This document shows positions 1 to 8,772 of a DNA stretch of 64,000 nt, piece by piece. Source of the DNA: Nonomuraea roseoviolacea subsp. carminata (GTDB lineage Bacteria > Actinomycetota > Actinomycetes > Streptosporangiales > Streptosporangiaceae). How positions within the stretch are numbered: position 1 is the stretch's first letter; the number at the start of each line of letters is the position of its first letter. Below the pieces are notes generated by a model that was not told the origin of the DNA, did no database searches, and was given only the letters and a program-made list of their open reading frames with translations. Where the stretch lies: positions 3,348,001 through 3,412,000 of the forward strand of contig NZ_JAMZEC010000001.1 of NCBI RefSeq assembly GCF_024172185.1, read 5' to 3'. The position numbers and the translations under genes are program-made.

Positions 1-348
1 GCCGTAGCGCTCCACCTTGGGACGCTGGTGGGCCTTGACGGCGTCCTCGACGGCCAGCGGGTGCAGGCCGAAGACCTCGGCCAGCCACTCGACCTCGGGC
101 GCCTCGGGCTCGTGCAGGCCGACCCAGAGGAAGGCGCCGGGCTTGGCCGCCGCGGCGTTGTGCTCGCGGACGAGCCGCAGCGACTCGGGGATGCCGACGG
201 CGCCGCTCTTCACGCCGTCGATGTACGCGCCGTACTCGACGATGGAGTGGGGCACGCGCACCTCAGGCATCGGCTTGGCCAGCCGGGGCTGCGGGTGTGC
301 CTGGACAGGGTGACGGTTGATGCGACGGAAAAGCGTGGACGAGCGCAT
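1..348 (-). CDS. corA: CorA family Mg2+/Co2+ transporter, N-terminal part (cut by window edge)
   Basis: Reverse-strand reading frame of 116 codons, open at the window edge, so only the cytoplasmic N-terminal part is visible. The stretch around residues 72-116 has the CorA cytoplasmic-domain pattern: 'FLWVGLHEPE', then 'FGLHPLAVEDA', then 'HQRPKVERYG' at the edge. In CorA proteins this domain forms the funnel that gates a pentameric Mg2+/Co2+ channel in the cytoplasmic membrane. The two C-terminal membrane helices and the GMN signature lie outside the window and cannot be checked. The start is the ATG at 346-348. The gene is transcribed away from purD, so the two share the upstream region. Confidence 0.85.
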   Translation of the reverse strand, partial: MRSSTLFRRINRHPVQAHPQPRLAKPMPEVRVPHSIVEYGAYIDGVKSGAVGIPESLRLVREHNAAAAKPGAFLWVGLHEPEAPEVEWLAEVFGLHPLAVEDAVKAHQRPKVERYG

Positions 349-716
349 GGCGGTCCCTTTCCGCCCGACCTGGCACGCTCCACGCGCGACGAAAGGTCAC
401 CTCAATCAAATGCGAATGCGTGGAGGCACGATCAGGCTGCCGGATTGGAGTGGTCGGGGGTACATGGGGTGTACGTGAGCGAGCACGTACTGCTGGGATC
501 ACCAGGATTCATCCCGGACCACCTCCAATCACACGAGACGCACATAGCCGCCCTAAGCTACCACAGGCAAGGGGAACCAAACCGACGATACCCGGGTGGC
601 GCACAGGCCGGCAGGGAGAAGTTCACCAACGGCCGGCCCCCTTTCCGGTAATTCGACTGCCCGGCTCCCGGGAGGCCACAAGTCCGGAGGATGGCGGTAG
701 CTGCGAGAATGGGCGC
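349..716. promoter_or_regulatory. Divergent upstream region of corA and purD
   Basis: This stretch of about 370 bases has no convincing gene; its open frames are extensions of purD or shadows. It must hold the promoters of corA (leftward) and purD (rightward). The visible structure is a pair of overlapping dyads built on GTAC: GTACA-N5-TGTAC at 460-474 and the perfect GTACGTG-N6-CACGTAC at 471-490. I could not assign -35/-10 boxes with confidence. Confidence 0.4.
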
Positions 717-1955
717 GTGCGCGTACTAGTCATCGGATCCGGCGGGCGTGAGCACGCCCTGTGCCGCTCGCTCAAACTCGACCCCCAGGTCACCGAGCTC
801 CACTGCGCCCCGGGCAACCCGGGCATCGAGGAGGTCGCCACCCTGCACGCCGTCACCCCCACCGACCCCGGGCAGGTGGCCGGGCTGGCCACGCGGATCG
901 GCGCCGACCTGGTCGTGGTCGGGCCCGAGGCGCCGCTCGTCGCCGGGGTGGGCGACGCCGTGCGCGCCGCCGGGATCCCCTGCTTCGGGCCGTCCCGTGA
1001 AGCGGCGATGATCGAGGGCTCGAAGTCGTTCGCCAAGGACGTCATGGCCGCGGCCGGGGTCCCCACGGCGCGGGCCCGCACCTGCGTGACGCCGGAGGAG
1101 GCGGCCGCGGCGCTGGACGAGTTCGGCGCGCCGTACGTGGTCAAGGACGACGGGCTGGCCGCCGGCAAGGGCGTGGTCGTGACCAACGACCGCGACCGGG
1201 CGCTGGAGCACGCGCGCTCCTGCGAGCGGGTGGTGGTCGAGGAGTTCCTCGACGGGCCGGAGGTGTCGCTGTTCGCGCTGTGCGACGGCGGCACCGCGGT
1301 GGCGCTGCAGCCCGCCCAGGACTTCAAGCGCGCCTACGACGGCGACCAGGGCCCCAACACGGGCGGCATGGGCGCCTACACGCCGCTGCCCTGGGCGCCC
1401 GACGGGCTGACCGAGCAGGTGATGCGCGAGGTCGTCCACCCGACGATCGGCGAGCTGGCCCGGCGCGGCCTGCCGTACCAGGGCGTGCTGTACGTCGGGC
1501 TGGCGCTGACCGCCAAGGGGCCGAAGGTGGTCGAGTTCAACGCGCGCTTCGGCGACCCGGAGGCGCAGGTGCTGCTCGACCGGCTGGAGACGCCGCTCGG
1601 CGGGCTGCTGCTGGCCTGCGCGACGGGCGCGCTGGCCGAGCACCCCGCGCCGGCCTTCCACGACGGGTCCGCGGTGACCGTGGTCGTGGCGGCCGAGGGC
1701 TACCCGGTGGCGCCGACGAAGGGCGACCCGATCGAGGGGCTGGAGCCCACGGACGGCGCGTACGTGATCCACGCCGGCACGCGGCGGGTGGACGGCGAGG
1801 TGGTCTCTGACGGCGGGCGGGTTCTCAGCGTCGTGGGCACCGGCCCCGACCAGGGCACCGCCCGGCGCAACGCCTACGACCTGGTGGCGCGGATCCGACT
1901 CCGCGGTTCCTTCTACCGCAGCGACATCGCCCGCACGGGCGCGGAGGACATGTGA
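717..1955 (+). CDS. purD: Phosphoribosylamine-glycine ligase (GARS), purine biosynthesis
   Basis: Joins 5-phosphoribosylamine to glycine using ATP, giving glycinamide ribonucleotide, the second step of IMP synthesis in the cytosol. At 412 residues it has the usual length. Visible family blocks are the N-terminal 'RVLVIGSGGREHALC', 'GPEAPLVAGVGDAVRAAG', the ATP-grasp region with 'YVVKDDGLAAGKGVVV', 'GPNTGGMGAYTP' and 'VVEFNARFGDPE'. The frame is open upstream to about 420, but homology begins at the GTG at 717, which directly precedes the Rossmann-like N-terminus. There is no good ribosome-binding site, so that start is assigned by homology. The stop codon overlaps the purC start (TGATG), so the two are translationally coupled. 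Confidence 0.95.
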   Translation: MRVLVIGSGGREHALCRSLKLDPQVTELHCAPGNPGIEEVATLHAVTPTDPGQVAGLATRIGADLVVVGPEAPLVAGVGDAVRAAGIPCFGPSREAAMIEGSKSFAKDVMAAAGVPTARARTCVTPEEAAAALDEFGAPYVVKDDGLAAGKGVVVTNDRDRALEHARSCERVVVEEFLDGPEVSLFALCDGGTAVALQPAQDFKRAYDGDQGPNTGGMGAYTPLPWAPDGLTEQVMREVVHPTIGELARRGLPYQGVLYVGLALTAKGPKVVEFNARFGDPEAQVLLDRLETPLGGLLLACATGALAEHPAPAFHDGSAVTVVVAAEGYPVAPTKGDPIEGLEPTDGAYVIHAGTRRVDGEVVSDGGRVLSVVGTGPDQGTARRNAYDLVARIRLRGSFYRSDIARTGAEDM

Positions 1956-2791
1956 TGAAGCATCTGCACTCGGGCAAGGTGCGCGACCTGTACGAGACGC
2001 CCGAAGGGCTGCTCCTCATGGTCGCCTCCGACCGGATCTCCGCCTACGACTACGTGCTGGAGCCCGGCATCCCGGACAAGGGCGCCATCCTCACCCAGCT
2101 TTCGCTGTGGTGGTTCGAGCAGCTCGCCGACGTGGTGCCCGACCACATCGCCGGTCCCGGGCCCGACGCGCGCAGCATGCTGTGCCGGCCGCTGCGCATG
2201 GTGCCGGTGGAGTGCGTGGCCCGCGGCTACCTCGCGGGCGGCGGCCTGGGCGAATACCGGCGCGACGGCAAGGTGTCGGGCGTGCCGCTGCCGGAGGGCC
2301 TGGAGGACGGCTCCCGGCTGCCGGAGCCGATCTTCACGCCCTCGACCAAGGCGCCGGTGGGCGAGCACGACGAGCCGATCTCGTACGAGCAGGTCGTGGA
2401 GCAGGTGGGCGAGGAGACGGCGGAGGAGCTGCGCCGCATCACGCTGGCCGTCTACACGCGCGGCGCGGAGATCGCCCGGGAGCGCGGCATCATCCTGGCC
2501 GACACCAAGATCGAGCTGGGCTGGGACTCCGACGGCGTGCTGACGCTCGGCGACGAGGTGCTGACCCCCGACTCGTCGCGGTTCTGGCCGGCCGACGGAT
2601 GGACCCCTGGCCGCGCACAACCGTCATTCGATAAGCAATTTGTCCGCGATTGGCTAATGTCGCCCGAATCTGGATGGGACAAATCCTCCGGAAACCCGCC
2701 GCCTCCTCTTCCGGACAAGGTGGTCGAGCAGACGAGGCAGCGCTACCTGGAAGCCTACGAACGCATCACCGGCCGTTCCTTTAACGGGTGA
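1955..2791 (+). CDS. purC: SAICAR synthetase (phosphoribosylaminoimidazole-succinocarboxamide synthase)
   Basis: Condenses CAIR with aspartate using ATP to form SAICAR in purine biosynthesis. The protein has 278 residues, a normal bacterial size. Family landmarks are 'GKVRDLYETPEGLLLMVASD' at the start, 'RISAYDYVLEPGIPDKG', 'RPLRMVPVECVARGYLAGG', 'DTKIELGWDSDG', and the C-terminal 'SSRFWPADGWTPG' and 'SFDKQFVRDWL'. The ATG at 1955 shares a base with the purD stop and has GGAGG seven bases upstream; a GTG at 1952 is a less likely alternative. It forms a two-gene operon with purD. Confidence 0.96.
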   Translation: MKHLHSGKVRDLYETPEGLLLMVASDRISAYDYVLEPGIPDKGAILTQLSLWWFEQLADVVPDHIAGPGPDARSMLCRPLRMVPVECVARGYLAGGGLGEYRRDGKVSGVPLPEGLEDGSRLPEPIFTPSTKAPVGEHDEPISYEQVVEQVGEETAEELRRITLAVYTRGAEIARERGIILADTKIELGWDSDGVLTLGDEVLTPDSSRFWPADGWTPGRAQPSFDKQFVRDWLMSPESGWDKSSGNPPPPLPDKVVEQTRQRYLEAYERITGRSFNG

Positions 2792-2873
2792 TTCGGCCGG
2801 GGCACGTGGTGTGAGCGGCTACTGTTGGCCCGGTCCCCCGCCCCCACCGATGACTTCCGAGGAGCCGCCGGAA

Positions 2874-4142
2874 ATGGTCCGTTACCGCGTGCGCGGTGGC
2901 AACGCCCTGCGTGGAACCGCCTTCATCCAGGGCGCGAAGAACGCCGTGCTGCCCATGATCGGCGCCGCCCTGCTCGTGCCGAAGGGCCGCACGGTCCTGC
3001 GCAACGTGCCGATCATCGAGGACGTGCGCAGGGCCGTCGAGCTGGCCGAGGCCGTGGGCGCCCACGTGGAGCTGCACGAGGCCGAGCGCACGCTGGTCAT
3101 CGACGCCTCCCGGCTCGACAGCGCGGTCCTGCCGGCGCGGATCGCCCGGCGCTTCCGCGGCTGCGTGCTCTTCACCCCCGCCCTGCTGCACCGGCTGGGC
3201 GAGGCGATCGTCGAGGGCGTCGGCGGCTGCAACCTGGGCAGCCGCAACCTCGACTTCCACTACCTCGGCTACAAGCGTCTCGGCGCGGTCGTGGACGAGG
3301 GCGAGACCGTCATCCACGTCAAGGCGTCCGGCCTGACCGGCGCCACGCTCTACCTCGACACGCCCTCCCACACCGGCACCGAGAACCTCATCATGGCCGC
3401 CGCCCTGGCCAAGGGCACCACCGTGATCGAGAACGCGGCGCTGGAGCCCGAGGTCCTCGACGTCATCGACATGCTGACCAAGATGGGCGCCCGCATCAGC
3501 GGCGGCGGCACGGGCTTCATCACCGTGGAGGGCGTCGAGGAGCTGCACGCCGTCGAGCACACCGTCATGCCCGACCGGCTCGACGCGGGCGTGTTCGCGA
3601 TGGCGGCGGCCATCACCGGCGGCGAGCTGAGCCTCGTCGGCACCGGCCTCGACCTGGGCGTGGTCCGCTACAAGCTGGAGCAGATGGGCGTCGACTTCGC
3701 CCGGCAGGGCGCGGTGCTCAACGTGCGCTGCGACCGCCGGCCGCTGCGCCCGATCAACATCATCACCGACACCTACCCAGGCTTCGCCACCGACCTGCAG
3801 TCGCCCATGATGACGGTCGCGGCGCTGGCCGACGGCACCAGCTACATCCACGAGCGCATCTTCGACGGCCGCTTCGCGCTGGCCGGCGAGCTGAACAAGA
3901 TGGGCGCCGACGTGGAGGTCGACGGCAGCCGCGCGATCGTGCGCGGCGCGACCCCGCTGACGGGCGCGCGGGTGACCGCGCACGACCTCCGCTCGGGCAT
4001 CGCGCTGGTGCTCGCCGGACTCGCGGCCGAGGGCGAGACCCTCATCGAGTCGGGATACCTCATCGACCGCGGGCACGCGCATCTCGCCGAGCGAATGCGG
4101 GCACTCGGAGCGGACATTACACGAGAGATTTCTGAGGGTTGA
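2874..4142 (+). CDS. murA: MurA-type UDP-N-acetylglucosamine 1-carboxyvinyltransferase
   Basis: Family members transfer enolpyruvate from PEP to UDP-GlcNAc, the first committed step of peptidoglycan synthesis. The 422-residue protein keeps 'GAKNAVLP' (substrate-binding Lys-Asn pair), the loop '[14 protein letters not shown]' with the cysteine at the fosfomycin-target position, 'PGFATDLQ' with the catalytic Asp, and '[13 protein letters not shown]' with the conserved Arg near the C-terminus. The loop departs from the common 'PGGCxIGxRPVDLH' form, so it may be a paralogue rather than the housekeeping copy. The ATG at 2874 has GAGGAG nine bases upstream; ATG 2850 and GTG 2811 in frame lack such a site. 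A bulged GC-rich hairpin at 4147-4185 follows, without a T tract. Confidence 0.88.
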   Translation: MVRYRVRGGNALRGTAFIQGAKNAVLPMIGAALLVPKGRTVLRNVPIIEDVRRAVELAEAVGAHVELHEAERTLVIDASRLDSAVLPARIARRFRGCVLFTPALLHRLGEAIVEGVGGCNLGSRNLDFHYLGYKRLGAVVDEGETVIHVKASGLTGATLYLDTPSHTGTENLIMAAALAKGTTVIENAALEPEVLDVIDMLTKMGARISGGGTGFITVEGVEELHAVEHTVMPDRLDAGVFAMAAAITGGELSLVGTGLDLGVVRYKLEQMGVDFARQGAVLNVRCDRRPLRPINIITDTYPGFATDLQSPMMTVAALADGTSYIHERIFDGRFALAGELNKMGADVEVDGSRAIVRGATPLTGARVTAHDLRSGIALVLAGLAAEGETLIESGYLIDRGHAHLAERMRALGADITREISEG

Positions 4143-4343
4143 AAATGGCCGGGAAATAGTCCCTGAGCTGCCAAGACTTCCGGCCTCGCGGCCAACCTGA
4201 AGCACTTTCCGGAAAAGTCGGGCGTGACATTACGGCCCTCGCGAGCGATCGTTCCAAAAGAGAGCACTGCAAGTTACGGCAGGATGGGACGAACATTGGT
4301 CGAGAGGGCCGAAGAAACAACACGAGTGTCGCGCCCGGGCGCC

Positions 4344-5633
4344 ATGACACCGGACCTCACCATTGGCGTGGTCGGGCCCCACGATCTGGTCGAGCGCGTC
4401 ATGTTGATGGGGCACGCGGCAGCACCACTGCCGTGTCGCCTCGTGGCCGCCGCGTACCGAGATGAGCAGGAGGCGCCCGACAAGGTGACCAGGCTCGGTC
4501 CAGGCGTGGACGCGTGCCTGTTCGCCAGCCCGGTCCCCTATGACCTGGCCAGGCGTTCAGGCGTGCTGACGATGCCGGCGACGTACGTGCAACTGGGCGG
4601 CGCCGCCCTGGTGGCGGCGCTGGCCAAGGCCGCACTGGATCCGCGCATCGAACCGCAACGGGTGAGCATCGACGTGGTCTCGCGTGCGGACGTGGAGGAG
4701 GCGTACACCGACCTCGGCATTCCCGCGTCCGACGTGCACAGCCGCGACGAGCCGGGGGCCACCGGCACGATCGCGGCCTACCACGAGCGCCTGAACCGGC
4801 AGGGGGCCACCACGGGGGCACTGACGTGCTTACCGGCGGTGGCCGACCGTCTGCAGACGGCGGGGGTTCCCGTCATCAGGATCAGGCCCACGTCGGCGGC
4901 GGTGCGCAGCGCGCTGCACACGGCCGCGTTGCTCGGCGCGCACCACAGGCTGGAGGAGTCGCAGCTCACGGTGGTGCTGGTGGAGGTGCCGACGCTGCGC
5001 GAACCCGTGCGCCGCGCCGCGCCGCGGTACTGGCGCGACGAGCTGCGGCTGTCGCTGCACCGGCTGCTGGTGCAGGAGGCGAACCGGATCAACGCCACGG
5101 TGTGGCCGATCGACGATCACAGCTACCTGGTCACGGCGACCCGGGGCTCGATCACGACGGCCACCGACGGGTTCCGGGTGCTGCCCTTCGCCTCCAGGAT
5201 CCGCGACGAGCTGGGCCTGGCCGTCGAGGTGGGGGTCGGCATGGGCCGCACGGCGCACGACGCGGAGGCGCACGCACGGGCGGCGCTGGCCCGCACGCAG
5301 GCGGGCAAGCAGGCCCAGGGGTTCGCCGTGGACCGCGAGGGCCGAGCGCTCATCCCCGCGCCCAGGATGCCTCCGACGGGCGCCGGCACGCTCAAGCCCA
5401 AGGGCGTGGAGGTGCTGGCCCGGCTGGCGGCCAAGCTGGAGGGCGGGGACACGGTGGTGGACGCGGAGGGCGCGGGCAAGATGCTCGGCGTCACGCCGCG
5501 CACGGCTCGACGGTTGCTGCGCACGCTGGTTGACGAGGGACTCGCGTGGCCGCTTCCGCCGAACCGCACGCCGCAGCCGGGGCGTCCGCGCCAGCTGTAC
5601 CGGCTCATCGTGGAGAAGCTCGGTCCGCGGTGA
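4344..5633 (+). CDS. GGDEF-like / winged-helix transcriptional regulator
   Basis: Cytosolic protein of about 429 residues with three parts. Residues 1-190 look Rossmann-like ('LTIGVVGPHDLVERVMLMGH') and resemble a ligand- or receiver-type sensing domain. Residues 215-335 resemble a degenerate GGDEF/nucleotide-cyclase-like fold ('LAVEVGVGMGRTAHDAEAHA', then 'AALARTQAGKQ') with no GGDEF motif, so diguanylate cyclase activity is not expected. The last 70 residues are a DNA-binding winged helix ('GAGKMLGVTPRTARRLLRTL'). The effector and targets cannot be told from sequence. The start is uncertain: in-frame ATG 4284 and GTG 4326 are also possible, and none has a clear ribosome-binding site. It follows the murA-like gene by 200 bases and ends in a strong terminator. 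Confidence 0.75.
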   Translation: MTPDLTIGVVGPHDLVERVMLMGHAAAPLPCRLVAAAYRDEQEAPDKVTRLGPGVDACLFASPVPYDLARRSGVLTMPATYVQLGGAALVAALAKAALDPRIEPQRVSIDVVSRADVEEAYTDLGIPASDVHSRDEPGATGTIAAYHERLNRQGATTGALTCLPAVADRLQTAGVPVIRIRPTSAAVRSALHTAALLGAHHRLEESQLTVVLVEVPTLREPVRRAAPRYWRDELRLSLHRLLVQEANRINATVWPIDDHSYLVTATRGSITTATDGFRVLPFASRIRDELGLAVEVGVGMGRTAHDAEAHARAALARTQAGKQAQGFAVDREGRALIPAPRMPPTGAGTLKPKGVEVLARLAAKLEGGDTVVDAEGAGKMLGVTPRTARRLLRTLVDEGLAWPLPPNRTPQPGRPRQLYRLIVEKLGPR

Positions 5634-5642
5634 GTTGATGGT

Positions 5643-5677
5643 GCCCGCCGTCCCGTCCTGGGGCGGCGGGCGTTTTT
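5643..5677 (+). terminator. Rho-independent terminator after the winged-helix regulator
   Basis: Perfect 8-bp GC stem, GCCCGCCG (5643-5650) with CGGCGGGC (5664-5671), plus extra CCC/GGG pairing in the loop, followed at once by GTTTTT. It sits just after the stop codon at 5633. Confidence 0.9.
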
Positions 5678-5999
5678 CGGTTTCACGGGTTACGGCACAG
5701 CCGGCTTGCCCCCACCCGCCGCACGGGGCCGAGGGCCTCCAGGGAGACGGCCTCTGACCGGGTGGTGGCGGGCCGCCGCCACGGCGCACTCTGGGCCGTG
5801 GCCTCCGTGAAACGAGCCCGTGGCTTCCGCGGCACGAGACCGGGAGCAAGCGGACTTTGCCTCCCAATGGGATGTCGCCGGATTTTTGGGGGCACGACGG
5901 CGAGGTTCTTGGTTGACCGTTGCGGATCGGGGTATGTTCTCGGACGCCCCCGATCGACGGGATTCGGACGGGGGCGCCAACATTTCGTGGTCCCGCCGG
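5678..5999. other. Intergenic stretch with a candidate promoter and hairpin
   Basis: No gene is supported here; the open frames have no family-like content. On the plus strand TTGGTT (5909-5914) and TATGTT (5933-5938) are separated by 18 bases. They are followed by a perfect 8-bp hairpin, CGCCCCCG (5945-5952) with CGGGGGCG (5969-5976). This could be the promoter and body of a short RNA. The hairpin alone could also serve as terminator for the leftward rhodanese gene. Confidence 0.3.
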
Positions 6000-6470
6000 T
6001 CAGCACGCGCAGGAGATGCCCGTGACCGGGGCCGTCAGCGGGTCCGCGGGGCGGCGGCTCACTCCTGAGGCGGTCTCCACGGGGAAGCCCTCCCTGGCCC
6101 AGTACTCGAAGCCGCCGATCATCTCCTTGACCGGGTGGCCGAGCCTGGCGAACTCCAGCGCCGCCCGTGTCGCCCCGTTGCAGCCGGGCCCCCAGCAGTA
6201 GGTCACCACCGTGGCGCCGGCGGGCACGACCTCGGCGGCCCGTGTGGCGATCTCGGCGGTGGGCAGGTGCACGGCGCCCTGGATGTGGCCCTGGTCCCAG
6301 CTCTCCTGGCTGCGGGAGTCGACGACGACGATGCCGGGCACGGCGGCGGCCAGGTCGGCGGCCACGTCGGAGACGTCGGTCTCGACGGCGAGCCGGCCGC
6401 CGAAGTGGGCGAGCGCCACGGCGTTGGGGGCGGGCGGGACCGAGGTGACCGCGGAGGTGGGGATGGGCAT
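6000..6470 (-). CDS. Rhodanese-like sulfurtransferase domain protein
   Basis: Single-domain rhodanese of 156 residues. Visible landmarks are 'VVVDSRSQESWDQGHIQGA' (the conserved Asp-Arg and the GHI-x-GA strand-turn) and the active-site loop 'YCWGPGCNGA', whose first Cys is at the persulfide-forming position. Such proteins carry sulfane sulfur in cyanide detoxification, thiolation or redox signalling; the partner is unknown here. The loop also has a second Cys four residues later, and the protein ends in Cys-Ala-Cys. The ATG at 6470 has GGGAG eight bases upstream. The gene is monocistronic and divergent from the EamA transporter. Confidence 0.85.
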   Translation of the reverse strand: MPIPTSAVTSVPPAPNAVALAHFGGRLAVETDVSDVAADLAAAVPGIVVVDSRSQESWDQGHIQGAVHLPTAEIATRAAEVVPAGATVVTYCWGPGCNGATRAALEFARLGHPVKEMIGGFEYWAREGFPVETASGVSRRPADPLTAPVTGISCAC

Positions 6471-6676
6471 GATGGGTGCTCCCGTCGTCGGGCCCGTGGC
6501 CGGGCTGATGGACGTGGCCGGCCCCGTGACCAGGGGTTCCGGCGTCGAAGGGATCCTCGCAGCGGCCGGGCGGCCGGTGACAGTGGCGGTCAGGACCGCG
6601 ATCGATGGGATACCGCCAATTGTCTGTCCGATATCCGCAGGGTTTTTGTCAGGGTCGCCCGCTATTGTCAGGAGTC

Positions 6677-7660
6677 ATGACGCAGAACACACCTGACCGC
6701 CGCGCGACCTTCCTCGTCTGGGGCGCGCTCGGCATCGTCTACGTGGTGTGGGGCTCGACCTACCTGGGCATCGCCGTGGCGGTGGAGTCGATCCCGCCCA
6801 TGCTGAGCGGTGCGATGCGGTTCATCGTCGCCGGCGTGGTGCTCGGAGTCATCGTGCTGGTCAAGTCGGGGCCCCAGGCGTTCCGGATGACCCGGAAGCA
6901 GTTCCTCGGGGCCGCCGGGGTCGGGCTGCTGCTGCTGACCCTGGGCAACGGCATGGTGGCCGTCTCGGAACAGTACATCAGCACCGGCCTGGCCGCGCTG
7001 CTCGTGGCGTCGGTGCCGCTGTGGCTCGTCGTCTTCAGGTTCGTGGTGCGGGACCGGCCGAAGGCGCTGACCCTCGCCGGGGTCCTGGTGGGGCTCGCCG
7101 GGGTCGCGGCGCTGTCACTGACCGGGGCCCAGGGCGGCAGCGCGGTGGGGATCGTGGTGATCCTGCTGGCGTCGCTGTCGTGGTCGGTGGGCTCGTTCCT
7201 GTCGAGCCGCATCGCGATGCCGTCCAACGCCTTCGCCGCCAGCACGGTGGAGATGCTGGCGGGCGGCGCCGGCCTGATCCTGCTCGGCAGCGGCCTGGGC
7301 GAGCGGCTCGACGTCTCGGCGGTCACCGGGCGTTCCTGGGTCGCCCTGGCCTACCTGGTGCTGGTGGGCTCGCTGGTCGGGTTCACGGCGTTCTCGTGGC
7401 TGCTCGGCAACGCGCCCATCTCGCTGGTGGCGACGTACGCGTACGTGAACCCGGTGGTGGCCGTGGTGCTGGGCGCGCTCGTGCTGAGCGAGCAGGTGAC
7501 GATGCAGATCGTCGCGGGCGGCCTGGTGATCCTGGTCGGCGTGGCGCTGGTCATCTCGACCGAGCGCAAGGGGCGCCGGCCGGGCCCTGACGAGATCTCC
7601 GAGGAGACCTCTGACAAGGCCCGGGGCGTGGCCCGCGAGGAAGCCAGAGCCGAAGGCTAG
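6677..7660 (+). CDS. EamA/RhaT (DMT superfamily) transporter
   Basis: Integral membrane protein of 327 residues with about ten predicted helices in two EamA repeats. The first repeat begins 'GIVYVVWGSTYLGIAVAVES', the typical DMT opening, and the second includes 'LASLSWSVGSFLSSRIA'. The family exports amino acids, drugs or small metabolites; the substrate cannot be read from sequence. The C-terminal 30 residues are charged and cytoplasmic. The ATG at 6677 was chosen over an in-frame ATG at 6605 because AGGAG lies directly upstream and the shorter form starts just before helix 1. The gene converges on the aminotransferase with only 13 bases between stops. Confidence 0.88.
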   Translation: MTQNTPDRRATFLVWGALGIVYVVWGSTYLGIAVAVESIPPMLSGAMRFIVAGVVLGVIVLVKSGPQAFRMTRKQFLGAAGVGLLLLTLGNGMVAVSEQYISTGLAALLVASVPLWLVVFRFVVRDRPKALTLAGVLVGLAGVAALSLTGAQGGSAVGIVVILLASLSWSVGSFLSSRIAMPSNAFAASTVEMLAGGAGLILLGSGLGERLDVSAVTGRSWVALAYLVLVGSLVGFTAFSWLLGNAPISLVATYAYVNPVVAVVLGALVLSEQVTMQIVAGGLVILVGVALVISTERKGRRPGPDEISEETSDKARGVAREEARAEG

Positions 7661-7673
7661 CGACGCGACGGCC

Positions 7674-8738
7674 TCAGAGCCGCGCGCGGAAGGCCGCGGC
7701 GGCGGTCAGGAAGGCGTCGTTGGCCTCCGGGTCGCCGATCGAGATCCGCGCGCCCTCGCCCGCGAACGGCCGCACCGCGACCCCCTCGACCGCGCAGGCG
7801 GCGGCGAAGTCGAGCGTGCGCTCGCCGAGGCGGAGCCAGACGAAGTTGGCCTCGGTGGGCGGCACCGTCCAGCCCTGGGCGAGGAGCGCCTCGCGGACCC
7901 GGGTGCGCTCCTTGACGACCCGCTCGACCCGCTCCAGCAGCTCGGCCTCGGCCCGCAGCGAGGCGACCGCCGCGACCTGCGCCAGGTGGTTGACCGCGAA
8001 CGGCACCATCGTCTTGCGCACCGCCTCGGCGACCGGCTCGTGCCCGATCAGGTAGCCCACCCGCAGCCCCGCCAGGCCGTACGCCTTGGAGAAGGTGCGC
8101 AGCACGCACACGTTGGGCCGGTCGCGGTAGAGGGTCAGCCCGTCGGGGACGTCCTCGTCGCGCACGTACTCGCGGTAGGCCTCGTCGAGCACCACCACCA
8201 CGTCGCCGGGCACCCGGTCGAGGAAGGCCTCCAGCTCGGCCCGGCGGATCGCGGTGCCGGTCGGGTTGTTGGGGTTGCAGACGAACACCATGCGGGTGCG
8301 GTCGTTGATCGCCTCGGCCATGGCGTCGAGGTCGTGGTCCTCGCCGGCCAGCGGCACGCGCACGGAGGTGGCGCCGGCCAGGTCGGCCAGCAGCGGGTAC
8401 GCCTCGAAGGAGCGCCAGGCGTAGACGACCTCGGCCCCGGGCTCGCTCACGGTCTCGAAGAGCTGCTGCGCCACGGTGACGGAGCCCGCGCCCAGCGCCA
8501 CGTGCCCGGCGGGGACGCCGAAACGCTCGGCGATGGCCTCGGTCAGGGCGGCGGCGGCCGGGTCGGGGTAGCGGTTGACCTGAGCGGCTCCGGCGGCGAT
8601 GGCCTCGACCACGGAGGGCAGCGGGTCGTAGGGCGACTCGTTGGAGGAGAGCTTGTACGACCGCCCGTCGGCGGCGGCCACGGCCTTGCCCGGCCGGTAG
8701 GGCGGCATGGTGTCGAGAATCGAGCGGAAACGAGGCAT
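7674..8738 (-). CDS. hisC: Histidinol-phosphate / aromatic aminotransferase (PLP fold type I)
   Basis: Protein of 354 residues, normal for HisC-type class I/II aminotransferases. It carries '[16 protein letters not shown]' at the N-terminus, 'NPNNPTGT' for cofactor and substrate contacts, '[12 protein letters not shown]' with the PLP-pyridine Asp, and '[15 protein letters not shown]' with the Schiff-base Lys. It transfers an amino group from glutamate either to imidazole-acetol phosphate or to aromatic 2-oxo acids. With no other his genes nearby it is likely the second HisC paralogue that many actinomycetes use for aromatic amino acids. The start ATG sits at 8736-8738. Confidence 0.87.
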   Translation of the reverse strand: MPRFRSILDTMPPYRPGKAVAAADGRSYKLSSNESPYDPLPSVVEAIAAGAAQVNRYPDPAAAALTEAIAERFGVPAGHVALGAGSVTVAQQLFETVSEPGAEVVYAWRSFEAYPLLADLAGATSVRVPLAGEDHDLDAMAEAINDRTRMVFVCNPNNPTGTAIRRAELEAFLDRVPGDVVVVLDEAYREYVRDEDVPDGLTLYRDRPNVCVLRTFSKAYGLAGLRVGYLIGHEPVAEAVRKTMVPFAVNHLAQVAAVASLRAEAELLERVERVVKERTRVREALLAQGWTVPPTEANFVWLRLGERTLDFAAACAVEGVAVRPFAGEGARISIGDPEANDAFLTAAAAFRARL

Positions 8739-8772
8739 GCCCCAACTTTAGGAGCATCCCCGGCGTGGCCGC

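Noticed and set aside
2781..4205. Minus-strand frame of 474 codons
   Set aside because: Shadow of the murA-like gene, with composition typical of antisense frames.
5690..6025. Small frames in the gap before the rhodanese gene
   Set aside because: They have no ribosome-binding site, no family similarity and poor composition, and they overlap the hairpin and the rhodanese end.
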